DNA of 64,000 nt from Bartonella clarridgeiae ATCC 51734 (GCF_000518185.1 NZ_JADC01000009.1:124001-188000), one strand, 5' to 3'. Positions 38,764-49,636 are shown, counted from the first letter of the stretch. The notes: generated by a model not told the origin, from the sequence alone. Translations and numbers: made by a program.

Positions 38764-41358
38764 TTGTTGGGTATCATGCGCCATTTGAAAAAAAAATCTA
38801 TTTCTACTTCTTTTCCTGCTGATAAAAGTGCGGAAGGTGTATCAAAAAAAAATTCATCGGTCAGTGTTGTTGAAGTACTTTCTTATCCTGCAGTGTGGAA
38901 AAAAGCATTTTCTCTTGGACAGAACGTACGTTTTACTCGAACACCGGAAGTAGAGATTTTGCGTCGTCGCATAGAAACAGATCCGGTTTTTGCAAAACAA
39001 TTTAAAGTTTTTGCGGAGCAAAAGCAGCAAAGGTTTGCAAATATGACAAAATTGGATAGGGCAGTAATGGAGCCTCAATTGACAGAGAATGAAATGAATA
39101 TTCAGTTGTCTGAAAAAAAAGCATCACTTTATTCTTCAGCTGCTTTCAAGCAATTTGTGCAACAGACTATGGTTACACCAATTGAAGAAAAAAAAGTGCA
39201 TCATTCATCTTTGGTAGAAGTAGAAGGCATGACACAAAAAACAGATCATACGTTATATCTGTCTAATTATTTGTCTGATAATGCATTTTTTGAGTGCGGT
39301 CCTTTTATATTAGAACAAATGAATCATAAGACTTCAAAAAAGGAAGTATCGGTTAATTTTATTCATAATGAAGATTTATTGGAGACCAATTCTGTTGTTG
39401 ATAAATCAATTACCGATTTTTATCGTGTGCTTGAATGCCGTTTTCCTCAGTTTTGTAATATGGGTGTATCAAAAACTTCAACAGCGGATATGAAGGATTC
39501 TGAGAAAGCTTCTGATGTGAGCTATACAGAAAGCGAAGTTATCCAAGAGATTCAAATGTGTCATGTTGAATCTTCTTTGCAAGACGAAGACAATAAAGAC
39601 GTTGAAAAGATCCAAGATTTGTCTGTTATTGAAGCTATTCATGAAACAAACAATATGATGGGTGTTGTAATGCATAATGATCCTCTTCATGTTACTGATC
39701 GCGTAACAGTAAGAGAGAATGCAGTGAATGTTTCTCGAACGAGAGGAGAAGAAGGTGAACAGGGAGCTACGAGTATACCGTTTTTTGGCCGTGATTCAGT
39801 TTTTGTACCAAGTTTTCATTCTGTAAACTGCGATGCTTATAAGTTTCCTCCAATTGATTTATTACAGGAGCCTATTTTTCAGGATGGCACAATTATTTCG
39901 CAAGAAACATTGGAGCGTAGTGCAGGGCTTTTGGAAAGTGTTTTAGAAGATTTTGGCATTAAGGGTGAAATTATTCATGTTCGTCCAGGGCCAGTGGTGA
40001 CAATGTATGAATTTGAACCAGCTGCTGGAGTTAAGTCATCACGGGTTATTGGTCTTTCTGATGATATTGCTCGTTCTATGTCTGCTATTTCTGCACGTGT
40101 TGCTGTGATTCCTGGACGTAATGTTATTGGGATTGAGTTGCCAAATGCAGTTCGTGAGACTGTTTATTTGCGTGAATTAATTCAATCAAGTACTTTTGGT
40201 GATAGCGAATTTAAATTAGCTCTTGCTTTAGGAAAAGGGATTAATGGTGAGCCTGTAACGGCAGAATTGGCAAAAATGCCCCATTTGTTAGTTGCTGGAA
40301 CGACAGGTTCAGGAAAGTCAGTTGCTATTAATACAATGATTTTATCGATTCTTTATCGGCTTTCACCAGAGCAGTGCCGTTTGATTATGGTTGATCCTAA
40401 GATGTTGGAACTTTCCATTTATGATGGTATTCCGCATCTTCTAACACCTGTTGTCACTGATCCCAAAAAAGCTGTGACGGCTTTAAAATGGGCAGTTCGT
40501 GAAATGGAAGAGCGTTACCGAAAAATGGCTAAATTGGGTGTACGTAATATTGATGGTTTTAATACACGGATTGCACTTGCTGTGGAAAGAGGCGAAACAA
40601 TTATGTGTACTGTACAATCCGGCTTTGATAAGGAAAGCGGAGAAATACTTTATCATGAAGAAGCGATGGATTTGACACAGCTACCTTATATTGTAATTAT
40701 TGTTGATGAAATGGCTGATCTTATGATGGTGGCTGGTAAAGAGATTGAAGGTGCTATTCAACGTTTAGCACAAATGGCTCGGGCGGCTGGTATTCACCTT
40801 ATTATGGCCACACAGCGTCCTTCTGTTGATGTGATTACAGGCACAATTAAAGCAAATTTTCCTACTCGCATTTCTTTTCAAGTTACATCGAAAATTGATA
40901 GTCGTACAATCTTAGGTGAACAAGGTGCTGAAACACTTTTAGGTCAGGGAGATATGCTTCATATGGCTGGTGGTGGCCGTATTGTGCGTGTGCATGGACC
41001 TTTTGTTTCTGATAAAGAAGTGGAATCAGTTGTTGCGCACCTTAAAAAGCAAGGAAAACCTGATTATTTAGCAACAGTAACGGATAGTGAAGAGGATGAT
41101 AATGATGCCGAAGTTGTTGATTCTGTTTCTGAAATTGTTGCAGCAGGAAATTCTAAAGAAGATAGTGAAGAGCTTTATGTACAAGCAGTTAAAATTGTAT
41201 TGCGTGATAAGAAATGCTCAACATCTTATATTCAGCGTCGTCTTGCAATCGGCTATAATAAAGCAGCTTCTCTTGTAGAACGAATGGAAGAAGAAGGTAT
41301 TGTTGGGGCAGCCAATCATGTAGGAAAACGTGAAATTTTGCTTAGTAAGTTTACTTAA
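38764..41358 (+). CDS. ftsK: FtsK/SpoIIIE-family DNA translocase lacking N-terminal membrane domain
   Basis: The 864-residue protein has the FtsK motor: Walker [13 protein letters not shown] (about 508-519), Walker [15 protein letters not shown], and the C-terminal gamma winged helix (last 65 residues; [22 protein letters not shown]) that reads polar DNA sequences. It pumps DNA to clear chromosome dimers at division. Unlike E. coli FtsK, it has no four-helix membrane domain: the first 370 residues are charged and without hydrophobic segments. Rhizobiales often carry a second, membrane-bound copy, so this may be the soluble paralogue. Start listed is a TTG; the ATG four codons later (38776) is more likely. 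No strong ribosome-binding site is seen. Confidence 0.9.
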   Translation: MLGIMRHLKKKSISTSFPADKSAEGVSKKNSSVSVVEVLSYPAVWKKAFSLGQNVRFTRTPEVEILRRRIETDPVFAKQFKVFAEQKQQRFANMTKLDRAVMEPQLTENEMNIQLSEKKASLYSSAAFKQFVQQTMVTPIEEKKVHHSSLVEVEGMTQKTDHTLYLSNYLSDNAFFECGPFILEQMNHKTSKKEVSVNFIHNEDLLETNSVVDKSITDFYRVLECRFPQFCNMGVSKTSTADMKDSEKASDVSYTESEVIQEIQMCHVESSLQDEDNKDVEKIQDLSVIEAIHETNNMMGVVMHNDPLHVTDRVTVRENAVNVSRTRGEEGEQGATSIPFFGRDSVFVPSFHSVNCDAYKFPPIDLLQEPIFQDGTIISQETLERSAGLLESVLEDFGIKGEIIHVRPGPVVTMYEFEPAAGVKSSRVIGLSDDIARSMSAISARVAVIPGRNVIGIELPNAVRETVYLRELIQSSTFGDSEFKLALALGKGINGEPVTAELAKMPHLLVAGTTGSGKSVAINTMILSILYRLSPEQCRLIMVDPKMLELSIYDGIPHLLTPVVTDPKKAVTALKWAVREMEERYRKMAKLGVRNIDGFNTRIALAVERGETIMCTVQSGFDKESGEILYHEEAMDLTQLPYIVIIVDEMADLMMVAGKEIEGAIQRLAQMARAAGIHLIMATQRPSVDVITGTIKANFPTRISFQVTSKIDSRTILGEQGAETLLGQGDMLHMAGGGRIVRVHGPFVSDKEVESVVAHLKKQGKPDYLATVTDSEEDDNDAEVVDSVSEIVAAGNSKEDSEELYVQAVKIVLRDKKCSTSYIQRRLAIGYNKAASLVERMEEEGIVGAANHVGKREILLSKFT

Positions 41359-41795
41359 AGACGATATTAAGATCTCAAATTATCACATCTATATTAAGGG
41401 CTAAGTGATTCTTTATAAGTGAGGAGATAATTCTACGCTTATTTTTTTATCATGAAATTAAATAATAGAGCAAAAGGCTATTTTAAGGTTTCAGTTAAAT
41501 AATTATTATTTATCTAGAGGAGAAAAATACTTCAAAATTGTAATGAGAGATAATGGTTAGGAAGGGCGATAAAGAAATTGTACAAATGATGCAGCCTTAT
41601 GATCAAATAGATGCAAGTATGGTGACAGCATATTTAGAGAACTGGCTTTTTAAGACTACTATCTATTTATCAGACAATATTAGAAATTAGAAAGAATTAG
41701 TAGCCAATTTTATTATTTTCAAGCTTGATCACGGAACAAAGGTGAAAATTATTTTTTTCTGTGTTCCGTGAATAAGTCTGTGTGTGTGTGTGAAT
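41359..41795. other. Intergenic region between ftsK and mscL
   Basis: Contains a 45-codon frame (41553-41690, plus) beginning MVRKGDKEIVQMMQPYDQID without family match or ribosome-binding site, a long-looped inverted repeat at 41730-41770, and a TG dinucleotide run (seven units) at 41779-41792 just before the mscL stop. Confidence 0.5.
41730..41770. repeat. Inverted repeat CACGGAACA / TGTTCCGTG
   Basis: Perfect 9-bp arms (41730-41738 and 41762-41770) flank a 23-base AT-rich loop. It lies between the converging ends of ftsK and mscL, so it could act as a two-way terminator, though neither side has a clear T-run. Confidence 0.55.
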
Positions 41796-42209
41796 TTATT
41801 TTTTATTGGCTAATAGGTCTCGGATTTCTGTTAGAAGTTGTTCTTCAAGAGACATATCTGTTGGGTTTTCAGCTTCTTTTTGTTGGCGGCGCATTTTATT
41901 GATGCCTTTGACAAAAAGGAAAAGAACCCAAGCAATAATCAGAAAATTGATAAAAAGTGTTATAAAATTTCCGTAACTAATGGTTGCTCCTGCTTCTTTC
42001 GCAGCATTTAGAGTTGCTTTTTTTTCACCGGCGAGTTGAATAAACATATTAGAGAAGTCAATACCACCTGTGATAAGACCAATAACTGGCATAAAAATAT
42101 CATTAACGATTGAATTAACTAGGCCACCAAAAGCGCCTCCTATAATGACACCGATCGCTAAATCAATCATATTTCCTTTTAAGGCAAATTCTTTGAATTC
42201 TTTAAGCAT
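41796..42209 (-). CDS. mscL: Large-conductance mechanosensitive channel MscL
   Basis: MscL opens under membrane tension to release solutes. The 137-residue protein is full length: [40 protein letters not shown] is the N-terminal helix plus TM1 gate, followed by a periplasmic loop, TM2 ([21 protein letters not shown]), and a cytoplasmic helix ending with [16 protein letters not shown]. It stands alone, convergent with ftsK. Confidence 0.96.
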   Translation of the reverse strand: MLKEFKEFALKGNMIDLAIGVIIGGAFGGLVNSIVNDIFMPVIGLITGGIDFSNMFIQLAGEKKATLNAAKEAGATISYGNFITLFINFLIIAWVLFLFVKGINKMRRQQKEAENPTDMSLEEQLLTEIRDLLANKK

Positions 42210-42657
42210 TGTTTTTTCCTATTTATATGTGCGATGTATAACAATTTTAACTATCGCTTTTAATAAAAAAGAAAAGAGTAATTTTAATTTTCTTGCTAAA
42301 TTATGGTTTAGATATCAACAATATTTTACAATGATATTATTATGATGATAAATGAAAATTTTCTACTAAATATTTCATTTTAGATTAATATTAAAGGTAT
42401 TTGATGATAAAAATCTATATTTTAAAATTATAAAAATAGATTAGCTTTATAAACTTATATTAGTGTTTTATCTGATTTCTGTCCAATTTTTGTAAGAGTA
42501 AATTTAATCACTGAGTTATATTATACATTTTTGTACTATAGAGATTTATTTCATCATTTATATGCTATTTTGCCTTTGTTGGTAGTTTTTGATGTGCGAG
42601 AATTTCAATAAAATGGAAAAGATAGATTTTATTATATAATTGTATAAAGGCAGATTT
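42210..42657. other. Intergenic region between mscL and pyrD
   Basis: About 450 bases of AT-rich sequence with divergent genes on both sides. No reading frame or motif was identified. Confidence 0.45.
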
Positions 42658-43746
42658 ATGAATTTTTTTCGTTGTATTGGTCATTCTGCTTTGTTTATGT
42701 TAGATCCAGAGCGTGCTCATCATTTAGCTATTTCTGGACTAAAAAGTGGATTGGGTGGTTGTCAAAGGATTGTTGATAAGCGTTTATGTGTCAATATTTT
42801 GGGGCTTCAGTTTGAGAATTTTATTGGTCTTGCCGCAGGTTTTGATAAAAATGCAGAAGTTGTAGATGCTATTTTACGCTTAGGGTTTGGTTTTACTGAA
42901 ATTGGTACAGTTACACCAAAACCCCAGGTTGGAAACCCAAAACCCCGGCTTTTCCGTTTGATAAAAGATGAAGCTATTATTAATAGAATGGGCTTTAATA
43001 ATGACGGATATCAAATTGTTTATCACAAGCTTTGTAAGCGTAAACGAGGTGGTATTATAGGAGTCAATATTGGTGCGAATAAGGATACAGTAAATAGGAT
43101 TGACGACTATATTTCTGGTATTGTTTGCTTTTATGACGCTGCTGATTATTTTGCACTTAATATTTCTTCGCCTAATACACCAGGTTTACGTAATTTACAG
43201 ATCCGTAATAGCTTACGTTTTTTGATTCAAGCAATTTCGCAAACACGTAGCGAACAAAAGGAAAAACATGGATTTTCTGTTCCGATTTTTTTGAAAATTG
43301 CTCCTGATTTGACAGAAAAGGAATTGGATGATGTGGCCCAAGAAATAAGTGTTTCTGATTTTGATGGTTTAATTATTTCTAACACGACTCTTTCGCGTCA
43401 AGGACTCACGGATAATAAGTGGATTGCTGAAGAAGGTGGGTTATCGGGACGCCCATTATTTGAACGTTCTACTATTGTCCTTGCAAAAATGCGTAAAAAA
43501 TTAGGAAAAAATATTGCAATCATTGGTGTTGGTGGTGTGAAGGACGCACAAACAGCTTTGGAAAAAATTAAAGCTGGTGCAGATTTGATTCAAATTTATA
43601 GCGGAATGATTTATGAAGGGCCAAATATTGCTGTGACCATTATGAAAGAAATTTTGCGGTTGATGCAGCAAGATGGTATTGATACTATAACAGCTTATCG
43701 TGATTATAATGTTGACAATTGGGCAAAATGTGCACTTCCTTTATGA
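42658..43746 (+). CDS. pyrD: Dihydroorotate dehydrogenase (quinone), class 2
   Basis: PyrD oxidises dihydroorotate to orotate in pyrimidine synthesis and passes electrons to quinone at the inner membrane. Start at ATG 42658 (AAAGG upstream) gives 362 residues; the open frame begins six codons earlier at a TTG. Class 2 features: N-terminal amphipathic [56 protein letters not shown], catalytic Ser in [11 protein letters not shown], and the C-terminal FMN-phosphate loop [30 protein letters not shown]. It ends about 100 bases before tRNA-His. Confidence 0.96.
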   Translation: MNFFRCIGHSALFMLDPERAHHLAISGLKSGLGGCQRIVDKRLCVNILGLQFENFIGLAAGFDKNAEVVDAILRLGFGFTEIGTVTPKPQVGNPKPRLFRLIKDEAIINRMGFNNDGYQIVYHKLCKRKRGGIIGVNIGANKDTVNRIDDYISGIVCFYDAADYFALNISSPNTPGLRNLQIRNSLRFLIQAISQTRSEQKEKHGFSVPIFLKIAPDLTEKELDDVAQEISVSDFDGLIISNTTLSRQGLTDNKWIAEEGGLSGRPLFERSTIVLAKMRKKLGKNIAIIGVGGVKDAQTALEKIKAGADLIQIYSGMIYEGPNIAVTIMKEILRLMQQDGIDTITAYRDYNVDNWAKCALPL

Positions 43747-43848
43747 TAAAATTGTTATTTTTTGATAAAAAATGCAAGATTTTTTTTAAGGGGCTTGCAA
43801 ACTCTTTTGATCTTCCGTATGTCACACAAACGAAAAGTAAGTATTTAT

Positions 43849-43925
43849 GCGGTTGTAGCTCAGCTGGTTAGAGCGCTGGTTTGTGGCACCAGAGGTCGTA
43901 GGTTCAAATCCCACCAACCGTACCA
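43849..43925 (+). tRNA. tRNA-His (anticodon GTG)
   Basis: A complete cloverleaf with encoded CCA. Acceptor GCGGTTG pairs with CAACCGT through a G1-U72 wobble, D-arm GCTC/GAGC, anticodon loop TTGTGGC, T-loop TTCAAAT, then A73 and CCA. There is no additional G at position -1 and the discriminator is A73, the alphaproteobacterial type of tRNA-His. Confidence 0.95.
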
Positions 43926-44105
43926 TCTTTCACTGTTTTTTGTAAAATTAAACGGTATCTTGGAAAACTGTTAGATGTATTTACTTGATAAAAGTTATTG
44001 CGTTCTTTAAATAAAAATTAAGTTAATGCAATTTTTGCATAATATTAATTATATAAATAATGTCATAACAAAAAGGGCTTAATTGTTTTTTTGAATTGAT
44101 GCGTT

Positions 44106-45533
44106 ATGACTGTGAAAAATAGTGAACAAATGAAGAACGAAAATTGTAAGCCTATTTCTAATTTTCTCGAAAATTTACGTGGTGTAAAAGATTGGGAACA
44201 AGTTTCACAATGGCTTGCATTCCGAAACGTAGAGGATATCGAGTGTATTACACCCGATCAGGCAGGGGTGGCACGTGGCAAGATGATGCTTTCTAAAAAA
44301 CTCACATCGGATACATCATTAGCATTACCTTCATCTGTTTTTATGTCAACAATTTCAGGAAATTATCCTGAAGATGGCAATGGTTTTGAATACCCAAAAG
44401 CAGATGGTGATTTACGTCTTGAGCCTGATCTTTCTACATTGACTATTGTTCCATGGGAAGAGGCTCCTACAGCACAAGTGATTTGTGATCTTATCTATCA
44501 AGATGGACAGAGTGTTGAGTATACACCGCGTAATGTTTTGAGAACAGTGATTGATTTTTATACTCAGATGGGTTTAAAGCCAGTTATTGCACCAGAAATT
44601 GAATTTTATTTTGTGCAAAAAAATCCGGATCCTGATTATCCTTTGGTGCCTCCAGTTGGTCGTTCTGGGCGTTCAATTGGAGGAGGACAGGGATATTCGA
44701 TTGCTGGTGTGAATGAATTTGATGAAGTGATTGACGATATTTACCAATTTTCAGAAGCACAAGGATTGGAAATTGATACCCTTATTCATGAAGAAGGAGC
44801 AGGCCAATTTGAAATTAATTTACGTCATGGAGATCCTATTGAATTAGCTGATCAAGTTTTTATGTTTAAACGAACTATCCGTGAAGCGGCACTTAAACAT
44901 AATATGTATGCAACGTTTATGGCAAAGCCTATCCAGAGGCAGCCAGGATCTGCTATGCATATTCATCAATCTGTTATCGATCAAGAAACAGGTTCTAATA
45001 TTTTTACAGAAGAGGATGGTGAAGAAAGTATATATTTTCGCTATTTCATTGGCGGGTTACAAAGACATATGGCAGGCGCTCTTGTTATGCTTGCTCCTTA
45101 TGTTAATTCTTATCGACGTCTCATGCCTGGAATCTCAGCGCCGGTTAATTTACGATGGGGATATGATAATCGTACAACAGCTTTTCGTGTGCCACGTTCT
45201 GCTCCACAAGGACGACGCGTTGAAAATAGAATTCCTTCATCAGATGCTAATCCTTATTTGGCATTTGCTGCTTCTTTGGCTTGCGGCCTCATTGGCTTGC
45301 AACAAAAACTCGAACCCGATAAACCAACAAAAAAAACTGTCAATGCCGATAATATCGAATTACCACGCGGACTCATTGAGGCGGTTAATTTGTTTGAACA
45401 AGACAAAGCGCTACGTGCTATTTTAGGAGATACATTTGTTAATACTTACGCTGCTATTAAACGACAAGAATTTGAAATTTTTATGGAAGTTATTAGTCCG
45501 TGGGAGCGTGAATATCTTCTGCTGAATGTTTAA
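44106..45533 (+). CDS. Glutamine synthetase-like ligase (PuuA-type gamma-glutamylamine ligase)
   Basis: The 475-residue protein has the glutamine-synthetase catalytic fold: APEIEFYF (metal Glu), HEEGAGQFEINL (about 228-239), GSAMHIHQSV (about 278-287), and NLRWGYDNRTTAFRVP (about 346-361). The N-terminal beta-grasp region reads ECITPDQAGVARGKMM, typical of the gamma-glutamyl-putrescine/polyamine ligase group, not of GlnA. The adenylylation Tyr region of GlnA is absent. The next gene overlaps by eight bases and encodes an FAD amine oxidoreductase, the PuuA-PuuB arrangement for putrescine breakdown via gamma-glutamylation. The substrate amine is inferred from this context. Confidence 0.82.
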   Translation: MTVKNSEQMKNENCKPISNFLENLRGVKDWEQVSQWLAFRNVEDIECITPDQAGVARGKMMLSKKLTSDTSLALPSSVFMSTISGNYPEDGNGFEYPKADGDLRLEPDLSTLTIVPWEEAPTAQVICDLIYQDGQSVEYTPRNVLRTVIDFYTQMGLKPVIAPEIEFYFVQKNPDPDYPLVPPVGRSGRSIGGGQGYSIAGVNEFDEVIDDIYQFSEAQGLEIDTLIHEEGAGQFEINLRHGDPIELADQVFMFKRTIREAALKHNMYATFMAKPIQRQPGSAMHIHQSVIDQETGSNIFTEEDGEESIYFRYFIGGLQRHMAGALVMLAPYVNSYRRLMPGISAPVNLRWGYDNRTTAFRVPRSAPQGRRVENRIPSSDANPYLAFAASLACGLIGLQQKLEPDKPTKKTVNADNIELPRGLIEAVNLFEQDKALRAILGDTFVNTYAAIKRQEFEIFMEVISPWEREYLLLNV

Positions 45534-46827
45534 GTATTTTACTATGATTGATTATAATCCCATTTCTCCTGGATATTCTTGGTATGAAGATACTTTAGAA
45601 GAGCGTCCTTTGTATCCATTTGTCGATGAAAAAGCACAGTGTGATGTGGTTATTATTGGAGGTGGTTTTACGGGTCTTTCAGCTGCTTATCATTTAGCTA
45701 AAAATGGAGTTAGTGTTATTTTATGTGAGGCTTCACGTTTTGGCGATGGAGCTTCTGGACGCAATGGGGGGCAATTGGGAACAGGTCAACGACAATGGGT
45801 AGAAACGTTAGAGAAAAAATACGGTTTTGAACGAAGTAAAGCACTATTTGATTTAGCTGAAGAAGCTAAAAGAGATATTTTGTCTTGGTGTACTAGACCT
45901 GATTGTAAGATTGATTTTATGATAGGGCAGCTTTCAGTTATCCATAAAAAACGTGAGATTATAGCTTATCAGCAGCATGCTGAGACATTGCAGCGTTATG
46001 GTTACTCTAGCCTTACTTTTATGGATAAAAATGAAACAGCTGAGCGACTTGGCTCTTCTTTTTATCACGGTGGTCTTTATGATGCAGAAACTGGTCATAT
46101 CAATCCTTTAAAATTAGTTGTTTGGTTGGCAAAAAGAGCAAAAAAGGCTGGTGCTAAGCTTTATGAAAAAACACAAATAACAGGAATAAAACGAAAGGGA
46201 AATCAGTGTATAGTAATAACAGAGCGAACGAACATCACAGCCGAGAATGTTTTATTAGCAACCAATGCATATAAACTTGGACTTCAGCATTTTATTGAGA
46301 AAAATATTGTTTCTATTCGCTCATATATTGGAGCAACAGAGCCGTTACCAAAACATAGTTCGATTCTTTCAGAGGGTGAAGCAGTAGATGATTCGCGTTT
46401 TATGGTTCGTTATTTTCGCAAAAGTATGGATAATCGCTTATTATTTGGCGGAGTAGAAAGTTATGATTATCGATATCCGGTTAATTTAAATGAGCGTATA
46501 CGTCGGCAAGTTATTGAAATTTATCCTCATTTACGGTCTATAAATTTGACTCATTGTTGGGGAGCAACAGTAGCAATTACAGTTGAACGTATGCCCTATG
46601 TTCGCCAAATTATGCCAGGTGTTACTTATTGTGGTGGATATTCAGGACACGGGGTTATGTTAGCTCCATTTATAGGTAAATTATATGCTGAATGGTTGTG
46701 TGGAAAGCATGAACGTTTTGCATATTTTCAAGATTTAAAAATTTCTTCTTTTCCAGGTGGAAAATTTTTGCGTTATCCACTTATATTTTTAGCCATGAAT
46801 TGGTTTTCGTTGATGGATCATTTTTAA
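45526..46827 (+). CDS. FAD-dependent amine oxidoreductase (PuuB/OrdL-like)
   Basis: The 433-residue protein is a DAO-family flavoprotein. The FAD Rossmann motif is DVVIIGGGFTGLSAAYHLAK (about 39-58) with E at the end of the next strand; SGRNGGQLGTGQRQW (about 78-92) and the C-terminal CWGATVAITVERMPYVR...CGGYSGHGVMLAPFIGK fit gamma-glutamylputrescine oxidase and related OrdL enzymes. It probably oxidises the product made by the preceding ligase. The first codon overlaps the preceding stop by eight bases; an in-frame ATG six codons on (45544, MIDYNPISPGYSWYEDT) is an alternative start. Confidence 0.82.
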   Translation: MFKYFTMIDYNPISPGYSWYEDTLEERPLYPFVDEKAQCDVVIIGGGFTGLSAAYHLAKNGVSVILCEASRFGDGASGRNGGQLGTGQRQWVETLEKKYGFERSKALFDLAEEAKRDILSWCTRPDCKIDFMIGQLSVIHKKREIIAYQQHAETLQRYGYSSLTFMDKNETAERLGSSFYHGGLYDAETGHINPLKLVVWLAKRAKKAGAKLYEKTQITGIKRKGNQCIVITERTNITAENVLLATNAYKLGLQHFIEKNIVSIRSYIGATEPLPKHSSILSEGEAVDDSRFMVRYFRKSMDNRLLFGGVESYDYRYPVNLNERIRRQVIEIYPHLRSINLTHCWGATVAITVERMPYVRQIMPGVTYCGGYSGHGVMLAPFIGKLYAEWLCGKHERFAYFQDLKISSFPGGKFLRYPLIFLAMNWFSLMDHF

Positions 46828-46939
46828 TTAGTCATGATTTGAAATGAAGAAAGTTAATGGCTTATTTAAAGTCTATCTGCTTTGTAGTATGGTTTTTGTA
46901 AGACTTTATTTAGATGATTTTGGGAAAGGAATAAATAAT

Positions 46940-47392
46940 AAAGAAATGTTATATTTCGTAAGATTATGATTGATAATTTTTGGTAGAAGAATACAACTTT
47001 TTATTTACAGACAGATAAGAACATGTCTGAAGTTGTTGTGATTTTAAAACTTATTTTTCATATGAATATAAATAAATTTTTTTCTAACTGATTGATTATT
47101 CATCCATAACTTAATCATAAGAAACAGTGCTTGATGATGAATGATCCAGCTTCAATAAATATGGTTTTATTATATACCATTAGATCTGAATTTTCAGATG
47201 CGTTTTCTGAAGAGGGTTTTGGTGCTTGTGAATGCTTATTGGTTGATGGTATGTGCCGAAAATAAAACATTGTTTGTGCATCGTGATAAAGTTGTCTGGT
47301 ACTGGATTGATCGAATTCTTAAAGAATGGAAGATGATCAAGTCCTCTGTGCATTGGCATAATTCTGGTTCATTGAGAGGAAATTTGCTTTAA
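46940..47392 (+). pseudogene. zwf: Decayed glucose-6-phosphate 1-dehydrogenase (zwf), 3' part
   Basis: Fragments of the G6PDH C-terminal half appear in order but in shifting frames and across stops: FYLQTDKNMSEVVVILK at 46998-47048 (family: FYLRTGKR...SEVVV-FK), a LIIH block near 47087-47104 (family: NRLVIH-QP), PLDLNF at 47177-47194 (family: VPLD-SF), then SDAFSE one frame off, and TLFVHRDKVVWYWIDRILKEW near 47259-47330 (family: TLF-RRDEVE-AW-WID). A stop interrupts the first fragment's upstream text. The N-terminal half is not found. It sits immediately before intact pgl, the usual zwf-pgl order. The gene is therefore dead here; whether another copy exists elsewhere cannot be seen. Confidence 0.85.
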
Positions 47393-47449
47393 CTATTTTG
47401 AATGAACGTGATGGACGCATATAGAATAACTTAGTTTGGGGCGATAATA

Positions 47450-48166
47450 ATGTATGAAATGAATATCAACCGTTTTGAAACACCTTCTGCTTTAGCATTA
47501 GCATTAACGGATCGGGTTGCAGCGGAGCTTAGCGTCTCTATTCTTGAGCGTAAACAAGCAATTTTAGCTGTTTCTGGTGGGAAAACACCAGAACTGTTTT
47601 TTCATTATTTGTCGAAAGTTGATATTGATTGGCAAAATATCATTATAACTTTGGTTGATGAACGTTTTGTATCTGTTAGCGATGAGCGTTCAAATGAATA
47701 TTGTGTGCGGCGCCATTTATTACAAAATTTTGCTGCTAAAGCACGTTTTGTAGGACTTTATCATAAAGCAGTGACTGCTGAACTTGCGGCTTTTTCAGCT
47801 GCTAATCGCGTAAATACTTTGCCTATGCCTTTTGACGTTACTGTTTTAGGAATGGGTATTGATGGACATACTGCTTCTTTTTTTCCAGATAGTGACCGTT
47901 TGGAGCAAGCACTTGATCTCCAATCACAAGCACTTGTTTTACCTATTTATGCTAGGAGTGCTGCTGAGCCAAGATTGACGTTGACTTTGCCAGTTATAAT
48001 TCAGTCTCGTTTTATCGCTCTTCATTTTGAAGGATCTCAAAAATACGCTTGTTTCGAAGAAGCTTGTCGAAATGGATCTGAAATGGAAATTCCTATCAGA
48101 GCAGTTTTGCATCACGCACACCATCTGGTTCAAGTTTATTGGTCGCCTGCAGAAAATGAAATATAA
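47450..48166 (+). CDS. pgl: 6-phosphogluconolactonase
   Basis: Pgl hydrolyses 6-phosphogluconolactone, the product of G6PDH. The 238-residue protein is intact: LAVSGGKTPELFFHYLS (about 40-56), TLVDERFVSVSDERSNE (about 69-85), TVLGMGIDGHTASFFPD (about 127-143), and a C-terminal P-x-x-A-V-L-HHA end. It follows the decayed zwf by about 60 bases. With zwf dead, its substrate would need another source, so either a second dehydrogenase exists or the gene is a recent orphan. Confidence 0.92.
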   Translation: MYEMNINRFETPSALALALTDRVAAELSVSILERKQAILAVSGGKTPELFFHYLSKVDIDWQNIIITLVDERFVSVSDERSNEYCVRRHLLQNFAAKARFVGLYHKAVTAELAAFSAANRVNTLPMPFDVTVLGMGIDGHTASFFPDSDRLEQALDLQSQALVLPIYARSAAEPRLTLTLPVIIQSRFIALHFEGSQKYACFEEACRNGSEMEIPIRAVLHHAHHLVQVYWSPAENEI

Positions 48167-48736
48167 GAGGCGAAAAAATAATGAAAGTATCTTGAAAATG
48201 TAATGCTCTTTCTGATAATTAAATGTGCAAATGAATAAGAAATTGAGAGACTTTTTTAAAGACAATTTCTACGGTTACGCAAAGAGTTTGTAAGTATTTT
48301 GTGTGCCAGCATTGAAATCTTATCTAGCTTAAGATGCAAAGATATAAGAAAACTGCTCCAAGTGAATTGCTGATGGAGGTGCTAATTGGGAGGTTTTAAT
48401 TGCAGAAATTGTATATTCAAAGCATTAAACAAAATATCTGCAGCTATCTATATAGCATTAAATACTCTTGATGATGCTTCTGTTGTGTTGGTGCAGGTAG
48501 TAATGCAGTTTGTTTTGATGCTTATATGATTATTTAATTAAGGAATAAGGTAATTGAACATCGCAACAATCACATTGCTAGACCTTTTAAATAATGGATA
48601 TAGCACTGGACACGCGCGCTGTTATTGTTTTGATCAGCACACTGCGCTGCGCAGCTCAAGAAATATTTTTTATTAGGTGTTATTAGAATATAAAAGAAAT
48701 AATTTATTATTCATGTAATAAAAGTGCATAAAATCT
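48167..48736. other. Region between pgl and folD, probably decayed sequence
   Basis: 570 bases without an intact gene. Short open segments occur (for example PSELLMEVLIGRF near 48357-48395, plus), but I could not join them into a known protein. A G/C-rich block at 48640-48656 (CTGCGCTGCGCAG) is self-complementary in part. Confidence 0.45.
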
Positions 48737-49636
48737 TTAGAATTCTGGTACAGGTAATTTATGCGCTCGGGCGGCGGCTTTAAGCGTATTGACCATAAGC
48801 ATGGCAATAGTCATAGGACCAACACCTCCTGGCACAGGAGTGATAGCGCTAGCTTTTTCCCTAACTTCTTCGAAATCAACATCGCCAACAATATGCGATT
48901 TTGTTGTATTTTTTCCTGATGTTGCAATTCGATTAATACCAACATCTATAACAATAGCTCCTGTTTTAACCCATCCCTTTTTGATCATTTTTGGACGACC
49001 GACAGCCACTACTAAAATATCAGCGCTGCGGCATACTTCATCAAGATCACGGGTACGACTATGAGCAATCGTTACTGTGGCGTTGGCTGCTGTTAAGAGG
49101 GCTGCCATGGGTTTACCAACAATATTAGATCGTCCAACGATGACAGCATCAAGACCGGATAAATCTTTGCCACATTTTTGTTGGATCATCATCATGACAC
49201 CAGCTGGTGTGCAAGGAATGATTGTGTCTTCGAAGACGTTTGCTGTAAGTTTTCCTATATTTATATAGTGAAAACCATCAACGTCTTTGTGGACAGCGAT
49301 AGTTTGTGTTATATTATTTGTATTGATATGAGCAGGGAGAGGAAGTTGCACCAAAATACCATGAATTTTAGGATCAGAATTTAATGTTTCGATAAGCTTA
49401 AGGAGTTCTTTTTCTTGTGTTTCTTTGGACATTACATGTTTGATTGAAAGGAAGCCACATTCTTCAGCTTTTTTACTTTTTGATGAAACATAAATTTGGC
49501 TTGCAGGATCATCTCCTACAATAATAACAGCAATGCCAGGTTGTATTGTATGATTTTTGTGGAGTTTTTTTGTTTCATTTTTAACTTTAACAAGAATGTC
49601 TTCGGCAAGTTGTTTGCCGTCAATAATGTTATCCAT
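48737..49636 (-). CDS. folD: Methylenetetrahydrofolate dehydrogenase/cyclohydrolase FolD
   Basis: FolD is bifunctional: NADP-dependent dehydrogenase and cyclohydrolase for one-carbon folate units. The 299-residue protein has the catalytic Lys region [13 protein letters not shown] (about 50-62), [30 protein letters not shown] and the Rossmann motif [15 protein letters not shown] (about 168-182), ending [22 protein letters not shown] at 49636 follows GGAC-like AGGAGTCC on the minus strand. It stands alone. Confidence 0.96.
   Translation of the reverse strand: MDNIIDGKQLAEDILVKVKNETKKLHKNHTIQPGIAVIIVGDDPASQIYVSSKSKKAEECGFLSIKHVMSKETQEKELLKLIETLNSDPKIHGILVQLPLPAHINTNNITQTIAVHKDVDGFHYINIGKLTANVFEDTIIPCTPAGVMMMIQQKCGKDLSGLDAVIVGRSNIVGKPMAALLTAANATVTIAHSRTRDLDEVCRSADILVVAVGRPKMIKKGWVKTGAIVIDVGINRIATSGKNTTKSHIVGDVDFEEVREKASAITPVPGGVGPMTIAMLMVNTLKAAARAHKLPVPEF

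Noticed and set aside
41553-41690. 45-codon frame after ftsK as a gene
   Set aside because: No ribosome-binding site, no family resemblance, and low coding character; kept only as a note in the intergenic entry.
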